The notes under the pieces: model-generated
Seen by the model: only the letters and a program-made list of their open reading frames with translations
Told to the model about the DNA's origin: nothing
Database searches by the model: none
Part shown: positions 44,659 through 53,668 of the stretch, in pieces
How positions within the stretch are numbered: position 1 is the first letter of the stretch
Layout of the letters: the number at the start of each line of letters is the position of its first letter
NCBI RefSeq assembly: GCF_014648495.1
Contig: NZ_BMRF01000019.1
Coordinates: 1 to 64,000, forward strand
DNA: 64,000 nt
Source: Actinomadura cremea
GTDB lineage: Bacteria > Actinomycetota > Actinomycetes > Streptosporangiales > Streptosporangiaceae
Direction of reading: 5' to 3'
Position numbers and translations under genes: made by a program

Positions 44659-45314
44659 TCCGCGTGCTGCTCGTGGACGACCAGGCCCTCATCCGCGGCG
44701 GGTTCCGCGCCCTGCTGGAGATCGAGGACGACATCGAGGTGGCGGCCGAGGCCGCCAACGGCGAGCAGGCCGTCGCGCTCGCCCTCGAGCACCGGCCCGA
44801 CGTCGCCCTCGTCGACATCCAGATGCCGGTGATGGACGGCATCGAGGCGACCCGGCTGATCGCCGCCGACGAGCGGCTCGGCGGCGTCCACGTGGTGATC
44901 CTCACCAACTACGGTCTCGACGAGTACGTCTTCAACGCGCTCCGCGCCGGCGCCTGCGGCTTCATGGTGAAGGACACCGAGCCCGCCGACCTGGTGCAGG
45001 GGGTCCGGGTCGCGGCCCGCGGCGACGCGCTGCTGTCCCCCGCGATCACCCGCCGGCTGATCCGCGAGTACGTCGCCCGCCGGCCCGAGCCCGCGCCGGA
45101 CGGGCTGGACGCGCTGACCAACCGCGAGCGGGAGGTCACCGTGCTGGTGGCCCGCGGACTGTCCAACGACGAGATCGCCGCGCACATGGTGATCAGCCCG
45201 GCGACCGCGAAGACGCACGTCAGCAGGGTGCTGACCAAGCTGCGCGTCCGGGACCGCGCCCAGCTCGTGGTGTTCGCCTACGAGTGCGGTCTCGTCACTC
45301 CGCGGCGCGACTGA
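44655..45314 (+). CDS. NarL/LuxR-type response regulator (second system)
   Basis: A 219-residue regulator. Receiver: LLVDDQ, phospho-Asp in VALVDIQMPVMDGIEATRL near residue 54, Lys in FMVKDTEP. LuxR domain: LTNREREVTVLVARGLSNDE and SPATAKTHVSRVLTKLRVRD. The GTG start overlaps the kinase stop. Roughly 70 percent of positions match the regulator at 31636-32292 by eye, indicating a duplication. A strong terminator follows at 45329. Confidence 0.93.
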   Translation: MIRVLLVDDQALIRGGFRALLEIEDDIEVAAEAANGEQAVALALEHRPDVALVDIQMPVMDGIEATRLIAADERLGGVHVVILTNYGLDEYVFNALRAGACGFMVKDTEPADLVQGVRVAARGDALLSPAITRRLIREYVARRPEPAPDGLDALTNREREVTVLVARGLSNDEIAAHMVISPATAKTHVSRVLTKLRVRDRAQLVVFAYECGLVTPRRD

Positions 45315-45328
45315 CCGCACCCGCTCGT

Positions 45329-45359
45329 CCCCGGTCCCGGACGCCGCCCGGGACCGGGG
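45329..45359. terminator. Bidirectional terminator, 12-bp GC stem
   Basis: CCCCGGTCCCGG (45329-45340) pairs perfectly with CCGGGACCGGGG (45348-45359) around a 7-base loop. It lies between the convergent response-regulator and LamG genes. Confidence 0.8.
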
Positions 45360-45366
45360 CGCGGGT

Positions 45367-46281
45367 TCAGCGCTTGGTGATCCGGTAGACGTGCCGGGCC
45401 TCGCGGTCGGTGACCGGACGGTCGAGGAACATCAGGTCGTCCATCCTGCAGTTGCAGGGGTTCGCCTCGGCGTCGTCCTGCGGGAAGCTGCCGCCGATCT
45501 TGATGCCGCGCGGGTCGGTCGCGGACGCGACGTCCGGTTCGGGCGGGCCCTCGACCTTCCAGGGGTCGCCGGAGCCGGTGTAGAAGCCCGGGAGCGGCTC
45601 CCCGTTCTTGTACAGCTTCATCGCGCCGGTGTCGTAGTCGAACGTGGCGATCAGGTGCACCCAGGTGTTCTGCGGCAGGACCGACCGCCAGTCCTCCCGC
45701 GCGGCGAACGTCTGCGAGGCGCCGCCGTCGACGCGGCGGCCGAGGGCGACGACGCGCAGCTCGCCGGAGACCTCGATGATCTCCAGCAGGGCGCGGACGC
45801 CGTGGCCGTCGGAGTCGCCGCTGAGCACGCCCGACAGACCGACCGCGTTGTACCGGTCGTCGGGGTCGGGGGTGCCCGTGTTCGGGCTCGGGTTGACGCC
45901 GGTCATCTTGAACCAGCCCGTCACGGTCGCGCCGCCCGCGGCGTTGAACGCGCGCAGGGTCGGGACGCCGGTCGCCGCGTAGACGCCGGCCTTCCAGTCG
46001 TCGTTCGCGGCGCCGTCGACCTGCCGCACCTGCAGGACGTTCCTGCGGGAGCCGTCGCGGACGCGCATGTCGGCGCCGCCGTTGACCAGGTCGATGGGTG
46101 TGCGCGAGCGGCCCAGGTCGCGTTCGCGGGACGGGTCGCCGTGCACGGGGTGGTCGAAGTCGTAGTGGGCGACCAGGTCCTTGCGGAGGTGGGGGTAGGC
46201 CGACGCCTCGGCGGGGACGGCGGCCAGGGAGGCGCCCAGCAGGGCGGTCGTGAGAACTGCGGTGGTGCGGCGGATGCGCAT
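45367..46281 (-). CDS. Secreted LamG-like jellyroll protein
   Basis: A 304-residue protein with a Sec signal peptide (RRTTAVLTTALLGASLAAVP, cleavage after AEASA) and one concanavalin/LamG-type domain: TVTGWFKMTGVNPSP, WVHLIATFDYDTGAMKLYKN and MDDLMFLDRPVTDREARHVY are the usual strand and end motifs. It probably binds a carbohydrate outside the cell. GAGGAG precedes the ATG at 46281. It follows the secreted dehydrogenase by 60 bp and should share its transcript from the LacI-type operator at 48471. Confidence 0.88.
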   Translation of the reverse strand: MRIRRTTAVLTTALLGASLAAVPAEASAYPHLRKDLVAHYDFDHPVHGDPSRERDLGRSRTPIDLVNGGADMRVRDGSRRNVLQVRQVDGAANDDWKAGVYAATGVPTLRAFNAAGGATVTGWFKMTGVNPSPNTGTPDPDDRYNAVGLSGVLSGDSDGHGVRALLEIIEVSGELRVVALGRRVDGGASQTFAAREDWRSVLPQNTWVHLIATFDYDTGAMKLYKNGEPLPGFYTGSGDPWKVEGPPEPDVASATDPRGIKIGGSFPQDDAEANPCNCRMDDLMFLDRPVTDREARHVYRITKR

Positions 46282-46340
46282 GTCGGTCTCCTCGGAGCCC
46301 GGACGGGCGGGGCGCCGGCGCCCCGCCCGTCCGGTGGGGG

Positions 46341-48440
46341 TCATCGGGCGGGGGTTCCGCGGACGGTCAGGTCGCGCAGCCGGCCGATGTTGTCGAACGA
46401 GCCGAAGCCCACCCGGCCGGAGCCGAGGGTGGTGTCGAGGGCGGTGAAGACGGGACGGTCGGCGCCGTCCACGTGCACGGCGATCTCGCCGGTGCCCGCG
46501 CAGTGCCGCACGCGGACGTCGTGCCATTCCGTGTCCGTGATCGCGGGCGGGGCGCCCTTGGACCGGTTGGCGTTCCACTGCCGGTCGATGCGGACACGGT
46601 CGGCGCCGTTCACCAGGAAGACGCCGTTGTGCGGGTAGATGGTGTTGTCGCTGGACAGGTGGGCGTAGTAGAAGTGCGTGTCGTCGCGGTAGCCGAAGAC
46701 GACGATGACGTCCCGGTTCGATTCCGCGACGGGCGTGTCGAGCCGGACCTCCGCATCGATCTGTGTCGAGGCGAACTCCGGGCCCTTGTTCAGGACCGCG
46801 TACTCGAAGGGGCGGCGGGGGCCGGGGCGGGCCTCGCCGGCTTCGGCGAGGACGACCTGGCCGTGCTCGAACGTCCACTTGGACGGCGTGACCGGCGACC
46901 AGTCGCCGGCGCTGGTGGCGTGCCCGACGCGGGCCGGGCCGGTGCGGCACTCGGCGAAGTCCCGGGTGCCGACGATCTTCCAGATCGTCCCGTTGGCCTT
47001 GGACAGCAGGTACAGCTCACCCTTGGCGTCCGAGCCGATGCGCAGGTCGACGCGTTCGTCCCCGGCCATGTCCTGCATGGTGACGGGCTCACCGGACGTG
47101 GTGTAGGCGGACAGCTCGTAGATCTGCGCGCGGTCCTGGCCGGTGGGGTCGCGCCGCATCTCCGACTCCTCGGTGTAGAAGAGCCGGCCGTTCACGATGT
47201 CGCCGAACAGGTACTTGCCGCGCAGCGCGGGCACTTTCGCGCCGCGGTAGACGTAGCCGCCGGAGATGGCCTTGCCGACGTCGCTGCGGCAGTCCCAGTC
47301 GGCCGGCGGGTCGTGGTCGTAGGCGGCGAGCGGGTAGTTGTAGCCGTACTGGAGGTCGTCCTCCGGCAGCGGGTACAGGTGGCAGCGGTCGTCCTCGGTG
47401 AAGGTGAAGGCGCCCTCGCGCTCGCTCCACCCGAGGTTGTCGCCGGGCTCGATCCCGTGGATCGACTCGATCTCGTGCTCGCCGATGTGCGCGAGGAACA
47501 GCCGCTCCGACCCGCGGGTGTCCCAGCTGAAGCGGTGCGGGTCGCGCATGCCGTAGGCGTAGATCTCGGCGAGCTTCCCTCCCTGTCCGACGAACGGGTT
47601 GTCGGCGGGCACGCCGTACTCGCCGTTCACGCCGTTCGTCCCGGACGGGTCGATCCGCAGGATCTTGCCCTGCGGGACGGCGAGGTTCTGCGGGTCGCCG
47701 CCGTTGGCGCCGACGTTGCCGTTCCCGCCGTCGCCGACCGCGATGTAGAGCATCCCGTAGTCGGGGTCGCGGGGCCCCGCGTTGGGGTTGAAGTCGATCT
47801 GCTGGAGGTTGTGGATCCGTCCGGAGAACCCGAACCGCAGGACCTCGCGGTGCTCGCCGGTGAAGGTGCCGGCGGACGGGTCGTCGGCGATCCACTCGGT
47901 GAGGACGCCGTGGTAGCCGGTGTTCGGCTGTTCCGGCAGGTCGGGCTCCTCGTTCTCGAGCGCGCCGCCCCGCTCGACGTGCGTGGTGTAGAACGTGCCG
48001 TTCTTCGCGAACTCGGGGTGGAACGCGACGAATCCGAAGCCCTGCCCGAGCCCGGCGGCCGAGTAGAAGTCGGGCGCGAACGCGGCGCCGACGTCGAGGT
48101 AGGTGCGCGGGGCGCGGGTCCTCTTGTCGAGGAAGTACAGCTTGCCGTTCAGGTCGGGCACGAAGAGGCGGCCCGAGCGGTCGGGGAGCTCACCGACGTG
48201 GTTGATCCGGTTCCAGCGCTTCAGCCGGTCGTCGGTCGGCGGGGCCGAGGGCTCGGACTTCGGGAGCTGCGCGACCTTCTCCAGGACGAGCCCGAGCCCG
48301 GCGGGCGCGGGGTCCTCGGGGATCGGGTCGAGGATGGGTGCGGGCGCGGTCTCCGCCGCCGCCGACGCCGTCGGCGGTACGGCGATCAGCGACGCCAGCA
48401 GCGCCGTGATCGCGAGCGGGCACCATCTGAGTTTTCGCAT
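46341..48440 (-). CDS. Secreted glucose/sorbosone-dehydrogenase-like protein with C-terminal jellyroll
   Basis: A 699-residue exported protein: signal peptide MRKLRWCPLAITALLASLIA with cleavage near TASA-AAE. A six-bladed propeller of the GSDH family spans about 60-480 (GFVAFHPEFAKNGTFYTTHV, MLYIAVGDGGNGNVG, AYGMRDPHRFSWD), the fold that binds PQQ or a related quinone. A DUF1080/LamG-like jellyroll (about 510-699) closes the protein. The ATG at 48440 has AAGGAC upstream. A composite LacI-type operator lies 31-57 bp upstream. It probably oxidises a sugar or polymer outside the cell. Confidence 0.88.
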   Translation of the reverse strand: MRKLRWCPLAITALLASLIAVPPTASAAAETAPAPILDPIPEDPAPAGLGLVLEKVAQLPKSEPSAPPTDDRLKRWNRINHVGELPDRSGRLFVPDLNGKLYFLDKRTRAPRTYLDVGAAFAPDFYSAAGLGQGFGFVAFHPEFAKNGTFYTTHVERGGALENEEPDLPEQPNTGYHGVLTEWIADDPSAGTFTGEHREVLRFGFSGRIHNLQQIDFNPNAGPRDPDYGMLYIAVGDGGNGNVGANGGDPQNLAVPQGKILRIDPSGTNGVNGEYGVPADNPFVGQGGKLAEIYAYGMRDPHRFSWDTRGSERLFLAHIGEHEIESIHGIEPGDNLGWSEREGAFTFTEDDRCHLYPLPEDDLQYGYNYPLAAYDHDPPADWDCRSDVGKAISGGYVYRGAKVPALRGKYLFGDIVNGRLFYTEESEMRRDPTGQDRAQIYELSAYTTSGEPVTMQDMAGDERVDLRIGSDAKGELYLLSKANGTIWKIVGTRDFAECRTGPARVGHATSAGDWSPVTPSKWTFEHGQVVLAEAGEARPGPRRPFEYAVLNKGPEFASTQIDAEVRLDTPVAESNRDVIVVFGYRDDTHFYYAHLSSDNTIYPHNGVFLVNGADRVRIDRQWNANRSKGAPPAITDTEWHDVRVRHCAGTGEIAVHVDGADRPVFTALDTTLGSGRVGFGSFDNIGRLRDLTVRGTPAR

Positions 48441-48470
48441 TCCGACCGTCCTTCTCATGGGGGTGGGGTT

Positions 48471-48497
48471 GGAAAGCGCCTACTGGAAGCGCTTTCC
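48471..48497. promoter_or_regulatory. Composite LacI-type operator 2
   Basis: A half-site GGAAAGCGC (48471-48479) is followed by the near-palindrome GGAAGCGCTTTCC (48485-48497). The AAGCGCTT core is typical of LacI-family sites. The same half-site-plus-palindrome arrangement occurs at 54561-54588. Confidence 0.7.
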
Positions 48498-48516
48498 GGA
48501 CATCGGTGCGGGCGCG

Positions 48517-49317
48517 TCACACGACGTTCTCCCGGTAGCGGGAGAGGGTCAGGGACAGCGCGTCGGATCCGGGCATGGCCCAGAGCGCCTCGTTGAAGAT
48601 CTCCACTTCGATCGGGCCGCCGTAGCCGGCGGCGTCGACGGCGGCGCGGAACCGCCGCAGGTCGATGCACCCGTCGCCGAGCATGCCCCGCCCGGTCAGC
48701 ACGCCCTCGGGCAGCGGGGTGATCCAGTCGGCGACCTGGAACAGCGCGATCCGGTCCTCCGCGCCCGCGCGGGCGATGCCGTCCCAGACCGCCGGGTCCC
48801 ACCACAGGTGGTAGGTGTCGACCATGACGCCGACCTGGTCGGACGGGTGCGGGGCGGCCAGGTCGAGGGCCTGCGCGAGGGTCGCGACGACGCAGCGGTC
48901 CGAGCAGAACATCGGGTGCAGCGGCTCGATGGCGAGCCGCACCCCGTGCTCCCCCGCGTACGGGGCCAGCTCGCCCAGGACGTCCGCGACGCGGCCCAGG
49001 GCGCCGTCCAGGTCGCGGGACCCCTCCGGCAGCCCGCCGCTGACCAGGCACAGGACGGGCGCGCCCAGTTCGGCGGCCTCCTCGATCGCGCGCCGGTTGA
49101 CCTCCACGGCGTCCGGCTCCCCGAAGAACCCGCCCCGGCACAGCGAGGTGACGGCCAGGCCGTGGTCGCGGACGAGCTTCGCCGTCCGCGCCGCGCCGTA
49201 CTCGGCGACGGGCTCGCGCCACAGGCCGACCCCGGCGACCCCGGCCGCCGCGCATCCCGCGGCGAGATCGGGCAGCGGCCAGTGCCGGGTCGTCCACTGG
49301 TTCAGGCTGAATCTCAC
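48517..49317 (-). CDS. Sugar phosphate isomerase/epimerase family TIM-barrel protein
   Basis: A 266-residue xylose-isomerase-like TIM barrel. Metal-ligand motifs appear in order: RLAIEPLHPMF (Glu), VGVMVDTYHLWWDP (Asp/His), ALFQVADW and PIEVEIFNEAL (C-terminal Glu). Family members isomerise or epimerise sugars, and some cleave keto-glycosides. The GTG at 49317 overlaps the TGA of the DUF993 gene (GTGA). It is the last gene of the six-gene operon; a new operator lies just after its stop. Confidence 0.9.
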   Translation of the reverse strand: MRFSLNQWTTRHWPLPDLAAGCAAAGVAGVGLWREPVAEYGAARTAKLVRDHGLAVTSLCRGGFFGEPDAVEVNRRAIEEAAELGAPVLCLVSGGLPEGSRDLDGALGRVADVLGELAPYAGEHGVRLAIEPLHPMFCSDRCVVATLAQALDLAAPHPSDQVGVMVDTYHLWWDPAVWDGIARAGAEDRIALFQVADWITPLPEGVLTGRGMLGDGCIDLRRFRAAVDAAGYGGPIEVEIFNEALWAMPGSDALSLTLSRYRENVV

Positions 49318-50498
49318 GCGGCGCCTCCCTGGGCGACTCCCTGGACGGTCAGCCAGGCCCGCATCCGGTCCGCCGCCAAATCCGGGTCGGGGAAGAGCCC
49401 GGCGGCGTCGGCGAGCTCGAACAGGCGGGCCAGGTGCGGGACGGAACGCGCGGACTCCAGGCCCCCGACCATGCGGAAGTGCCGCTGGTGGCCGGCCAGC
49501 CAGGCCAGGAAGACCACGCCGGTCTTGTAGTAGAAGGTGGGGGTCTCGAACAGGTGCCGGGCGAGCGGCAGCGTCGGCGCGAACGCCGCGTCGTAGGCCG
49601 CGGCGTCCCCGGCGTCCAGGGCGCGCAGGGCCGCCGCGGCGGCGGGCGCGATGGGATCGAAGATCCCCAGGAGCGCGTCGCTGTGCCCGGCCTCGTCGCC
49701 GCGGATCAGCTCGGGATAGTTGAAGTCGTCGCCGGTGTACAGCCGCACGCCCTCCGGCAGCCGGCGCCGGAGGCCGATCTCGCGGCCGGCGTCCAGCAGC
49801 GAGATCTTCACCCCGTCGACCCGGGACGCGTGCGCGCCGATCAGGTCGAGCAGCGCGGACGTCGCGACGTCCAGGTCGGCCGAGCCCCAGTAGCCCTCCA
49901 GGGCCGGGTCGAACATCGGGCCCAGCCAGTGCAGGACGGCCGGGCGCCGCAGCTGCGGCAGCAGCCGCCCGTACACCGCCGCGTAGTCGTCGGGGGTGCG
50001 GGCCGACGCGGCGAGCTGCCGGCTGGCCATCAGGACGGGGACGGCGCCGGCGTCCTCGACGACCGCGAGCTGCTCCTCGTAGGCGGCGGCGATCGCGTCG
50101 AGCGGGGCCGGGCCGGGCGGGAGCTGGTCGGTGCCCGCGCCGCAGACCATCCGGCCCCCGGCCTCCCCGGCCTCCCGCCCGCTGCGGGCGATCAGCTCCC
50201 GGGTGACCGTCCAGTCCAGGCCCATGCCGCGCTGCGCGGTGTCCATCGCCTCGGCCACGCCGAGGCCGTGCGCCCACAGGTGACGGCGGAACGCCAGGGT
50301 GGCGTCCCAGTCGAGCGTCCCCCCGCCCGGCCCACCGGACGTCGTGCCGGGCGCGTCGCCGAACGGGTCGGCGACCACGTGCGCGGCGGCGTAGGCGACG
50401 CGGGACGCGAAGGGCGCGGCGGACGCCGCGAAGGCCCGCGGCTCCCCCATCGTGTACGGGACGAGCGTCCCGTCCGGCCGCGGAAGGTCGAGCTTCAC
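49314..50498 (-). CDS. DUF993 family protein (dihydrodipicolinate-synthase-like)
   Basis: A 394-residue TIM-barrel protein matching DUF993 in length and motifs: DWDATLAFRRHLWAHGLGVA, AMDTAQRGMGLDW, GVKISLLDAGREIGLRRRLP with the candidate Schiff-base Lys in GVKIS, and YTGDDFNYPELIRGDE. Relatives annotated as dihydrodipicolinate-synthase-like are predicted aldolases or lyases acting on keto acids. The GTG at 50498 overlaps the oxidoreductase stop (GTGA), so the enzymes are made together. Reaction and substrate unknown. Confidence 0.85.
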   Translation of the reverse strand: MKLDLPRPDGTLVPYTMGEPRAFAASAAPFASRVAYAAAHVVADPFGDAPGTTSGGPGGGTLDWDATLAFRRHLWAHGLGVAEAMDTAQRGMGLDWTVTRELIARSGREAGEAGGRMVCGAGTDQLPPGPAPLDAIAAAYEEQLAVVEDAGAVPVLMASRQLAASARTPDDYAAVYGRLLPQLRRPAVLHWLGPMFDPALEGYWGSADLDVATSALLDLIGAHASRVDGVKISLLDAGREIGLRRRLPEGVRLYTGDDFNYPELIRGDEAGHSDALLGIFDPIAPAAAAALRALDAGDAAAYDAAFAPTLPLARHLFETPTFYYKTGVVFLAWLAGHQRHFRMVGGLESARSVPHLARLFELADAAGLFPDPDLAADRMRAWLTVQGVAQGGAA

Positions 50499-51646
50499 CG
50501 CGACAGCTCCGGCACCTCGAGGCGGCGCCCCTCCCGCCAGGCCCGCAGCCCCAGCTCGGCGAGCTGCACCCCGCGCGCCCCGGCGTAGAAGTCCCACGGG
50601 AACGGCGCGTCCTCGGCCACGTGCCGCAGGAACATCTCCCATTGGGCCTTGAACCCGTTGTCGAACTCGGTGTTGTCGGGGATCTCCTGCCACTGCGACC
50701 GGAAGTCCTCGGTGGCGGGCAGGTCGGGGTTCCACACCGGCTTCGGGGTCATGGAGCGGTGCTGGACGCGGCAGCGCCGCAGGCCCGCGACCGCCGAGCC
50801 CTCCGTCCCGTCCACCTGGAACTCCACCAGCTCGTCGCGGAACACCCGCGTCGTCCACGAGGAGTTGATCTGCGCGATGATCCCGCCGTCCAGCTCGAAG
50901 ACGCCGTAGGCGGCGTCGTCGGCGGTCGCCTTGTACGCCTCGCCGTTCTCGTCGAAGCGCTCGGCGACGTGCGTGGCGCCGAGCACCTGCACCGACCGGA
51001 CGGGCGCGACGATGTTGTCCAGCACGTACCGCCAGTGGGGGTACATGTCGAGGATGATGCCGCCGCCGTCCTCGTCCCGGTAGTTCCAGCTCGGCCGCTG
51101 CGCCTCCTGCCAGTCGCCCTCGAACACCCAGTAGCCGAACTCGCCCCGCACCGACAGGATCCGCCCGAAGAACCCGCCGTCGACCAGCCGCTTCAGCTTG
51201 AGCAGGCCCGGCAGGAACAGCTTGTCCTGGACGACGCCGTGCTTCACGCCCGCGTCCTCGGCCAGCCGCGCCAGCGCCAGGGCGTCCTCGAGGCCCTCGG
51301 CGGTCGGCTTCTCGGTGTAGACGTGCTTGCCCGCCGCGAGGGCCGCGCGGATCGCGTCCACGCGCGCGCTCGTCACCTGGGCGTCGAAGTAGATCTCGGT
51401 GCCCGGGCGGGCGAGCGCCTCCGCCAGGTCGGTCGTCCACGCGGTCAGGCCGTGCCGCTCGGCGAGTTCGCGCAGCTTGACCTCGCTGCGGCCCACCAGG
51501 ACCGGCTCGGGCCACAGCAGGGTGCCGTCGGCCAGCCGCAGCCCGCCCCGCTCCCTGATCCCGAGGATCGAGCGAAGGAGATGCTGGCGGTACCCCATCC
51601 TGCCGGTGACGCCGTTCATGACGATCCCGATGGACCTGCGTTCCAT
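50495..51646 (-). CDS. Gfo/Idh/MocA family oxidoreductase
   Basis: A 383-residue NAD(P)-dependent enzyme. N-terminal Rossmann domain begins IGIVMNGVTGRMGYRQ, with the atypical GVTGRMG in place of GxGxxG. The E-K-P motif is in GKHVYTEKPTAEGLEDAL near residue 126, and the catalytic Asp/His region is DEDGGGIILDMYPHWRYVLD. Family members oxidise or reduce sugars and cyclitols, often at C3. The ATG at 51646 follows AGGGACAGGG. It is coupled to DUF993 and preceded by the ABC importer genes. Confidence 0.92.
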   Translation of the reverse strand: MERRSIGIVMNGVTGRMGYRQHLLRSILGIRERGGLRLADGTLLWPEPVLVGRSEVKLRELAERHGLTAWTTDLAEALARPGTEIYFDAQVTSARVDAIRAALAAGKHVYTEKPTAEGLEDALALARLAEDAGVKHGVVQDKLFLPGLLKLKRLVDGGFFGRILSVRGEFGYWVFEGDWQEAQRPSWNYRDEDGGGIILDMYPHWRYVLDNIVAPVRSVQVLGATHVAERFDENGEAYKATADDAAYGVFELDGGIIAQINSSWTTRVFRDELVEFQVDGTEGSAVAGLRRCRVQHRSMTPKPVWNPDLPATEDFRSQWQEIPDNTEFDNGFKAQWEMFLRHVAEDAPFPWDFYAGARGVQLAELGLRAWREGRRLEVPELSR

Positions 51647-51699
51647 CCCTGTCCCTTTCGGTTGTGGTGTGTCGGTCGCCGTGCGTCGTCGCGGCGGCG

Positions 51700-52518
51700 T
51701 CAGTCGGCGGCCGCGCCGGCGCCCAGCAGGCGGCGGACGCGGCCCGTCACGCGGGCGAACTCGGGGCGCTCCATCGTGGCGGCGTACGCGCGCTCGGCGG
51801 GCAGGTCGACGTCGATGATCTCGGCGATCGTGCCGGGCCGGTCGCTCATCACCACGACGCGGTTGGCCAGGTAGGCGGCCTCGGCGATGGAGTGGGTGAC
51901 CAGCAGGACGGTGGTCCCGGTGTCCCGCCAGATCCGGTTCATCTCGATGTTGAGCTGCTCGCGGGTGAGCGCGTCGAGCGCGCCGAACGGCTCGTCCATC
52001 AGCAGGACGGGCGGTTCGTGCAGCAGCGCCCGGCACAGCGCGACGCGCTGCTGCATGCCGCCGGACAGCTCGTGCGGGAGCGCGTCCTCGAAGCCGGTCA
52101 GCCCGGTCATCTCGATCAGCTCGTCGGCCCGGCGGCGGGCCTGGTCGGCGGGCATCCGCCGCATCTCGGCCTGCAGCAGGATGTTGCGGCGGGCGCTGCG
52201 CCACTCCAGCAGCGCGGCCCGCTGGAACACGTACCCGATGTCGTGGCGGGGGCCGCCGACGCGGTCGCCGCGCAGCCGGACGGTGCCCGACGACGGCTGC
52301 AGCAGCCCCGCCACCAGCTTCAGCAGTGTGGACTTGCCGCACCCGGACGGCCCGACGATCGCGACGAACTCCCCCATCGGGACGTCCAGCGCGACGTCGC
52401 GCAGCGCGGTGACGTCGCGCTTGCGGCTGCGGAACCGGACGGCCACGTCGTCCAGCCGGACGGCGGGCTCGGTCCCGGCCGTGCCGGATTCGGTCGCTTT
52501 CTGGCTCATGGTCCTCAT
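51700..52518 (-). CDS. NitT/TauT-type ABC importer ATPase
   Basis: A 272-residue ATPase: Walker A VGPSGCGKSTLLKLVAGLL near residue 55, Q-loop VFQRAALLEWRSARRN (the LLxW pattern of nitrate/taurine importers), signature HELSGGMQQRVALCRALL, Walker B VLLMDEPFGALDAL, switch His in LLVTHSIAEA. It starts at 52518 or at a second ATG nine bases inside. It energises uptake with the permease and binding protein encoded upstream in the same operon. Confidence 0.93.
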   Translation of the reverse strand: MRTMSQKATESGTAGTEPAVRLDDVAVRFRSRKRDVTALRDVALDVPMGEFVAIVGPSGCGKSTLLKLVAGLLQPSSGTVRLRGDRVGGPRHDIGYVFQRAALLEWRSARRNILLQAEMRRMPADQARRRADELIEMTGLTGFEDALPHELSGGMQQRVALCRALLHEPPVLLMDEPFGALDALTREQLNIEMNRIWRDTGTTVLLVTHSIAEAAYLANRVVVMSDRPGTIAEIIDVDLPAERAYAATMERPEFARVTGRVRRLLGAGAAAD

Positions 52519-52576
52519 CGCTCGTCCCGTCGACTCGTGCGGATGCGCGGTTGCGGAGGCCGGGGCATCGGCCGGG

Positions 52577-53596
52577 TCATCCCTGGCCGGCCGGGGCCTG
52601 CCAGTACTCGGCGGGGTCCTTGGCCTCCTCGATCACGCCGGCCTGCTGGAAGGTGGTGATCGTCTGCCGCCAGTCGGACTCGGCGTTGACGCCGGGCGCC
52701 TGGCCCTCGGTCGCCGGGGTGTGCAGCAGCTCGAGGGTGGCCTTGAACTGCTCGGTCAGCACCTCGTCGGCGGGCAGCTGCTCGGACGCGCCGGCCATGC
52801 TGGCGACGGCGCCCGCGGGGTCCGACGACGCGGCGGTCCAGGACTCGCTGGTGGCGGCGACCATCTTCTCGACGACCTCCTCGTCGCTCTGGAGCTTGCG
52901 CTCGCCGGCCAGGAGGCCGTTGGAGAAGAAGTTCAGCCCGAAGTCGGCGTAGCGCAGGTAGGACATCGGCTTGCCGGACTTGGCGCCGATCGTCGGGCCC
53001 TGGTCGTTGGCGAAGCCCATCAGCCCGTCGACCGTCCCGGACATGACCGCGGCCATCTTCCCGGCCGGGTCGGTGTTCTGGACGTTGACCTCGGCGGGGT
53101 CGACCCCGTTCTTCTTCAGGAACACCGGGAAGGTGCGCGCCAGCGCGTCCCCGGCGGTGCCCGCGATCGTCTTGCCCTTGAGGTCGGCGGGCTTCTCGAC
53201 GCCCTCGGACTCGAACAGCTGCACCGAGCCGGGCGTGGTCTGCAGGTAGACGCCGAGGCTCTTGACGGGGACGCCCTTGTCGACGGCGGCGAGCAGCGCG
53301 GGCGTGTCGGCCCAGCCGAAGTCGGTCTGCCCGGCGCCGGTGGCCTGGACGGTCTTCTGCGACCCCTGCCCGGCGTTGATCTCCAGGGCGATGCCGTGCT
53401 TCTCGTAGATGCCCTTCTTCTTGCCGTAGTAGAACGGCGCGTGCTCGCCGTAGGGGTACCAGTTGAGCGTCAGGGTGACCTTGGTCAGCTTCTTGCCGGA
53501 GTCGCTGGTGACCTGGTCGGACTCCCCGCCGCAGGCGGCGCCGGTGAGCGCCACGACGGGGACGAGCAGGGCGGCGGCGATGGTGCGGAGTTTCAT
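52577..53596 (-). CDS. ABC importer substrate-binding lipoprotein (NMT1/ThiY-like)
   Basis: A 339-residue lipoprotein: signal peptide MKLRTIAAALLVPVVALTG with a lipobox ending GAAC at Cys22. The mature protein begins KVTLTLNWYPYGEHAPFYYG, the hallmark of NMT1/ThiY-type proteins, with EINAGQGSQKTVQ and WADTPALL in the first lobe. These bind thiamine precursors, taurine, nitrate or aromatic ligands, not usually sugars, so the pairing with sugar enzymes is notable. It lies between the permease and ATPase genes. Confidence 0.92.
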   Translation of the reverse strand: MKLRTIAAALLVPVVALTGAACGGESDQVTSDSGKKLTKVTLTLNWYPYGEHAPFYYGKKKGIYEKHGIALEINAGQGSQKTVQATGAGQTDFGWADTPALLAAVDKGVPVKSLGVYLQTTPGSVQLFESEGVEKPADLKGKTIAGTAGDALARTFPVFLKKNGVDPAEVNVQNTDPAGKMAAVMSGTVDGLMGFANDQGPTIGAKSGKPMSYLRYADFGLNFFSNGLLAGERKLQSDEEVVEKMVAATSESWTAASSDPAGAVASMAGASEQLPADEVLTEQFKATLELLHTPATEGQAPGVNAESDWRQTITTFQQAGVIEEAKDPAEYWQAPAGQG

Positions 53597-53668
53597 GGAC
53601 GGCCCTCCGTGATGGGGTGGAGTGGGGTGGTGCCGGGGTGCCGGGCGTCGCCGGGACGCCGGGACGGG

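Noticed and set aside
36270-45314. Exporter cluster as part of an antibiotic biosynthetic gene cluster
   Set aside because: No PKS, NRPS, terpene synthase or RiPP core or modification genes are found in the window; regulators and exporters alone do not support it.
46473-48596. A 707-codon frame opposite the secreted dehydrogenase gene
   Set aside because: Val/Gly/Asp-rich low-complexity product typical of antisense frames in high-GC DNA; the opposite strand has a signal peptide and GSDH motifs.
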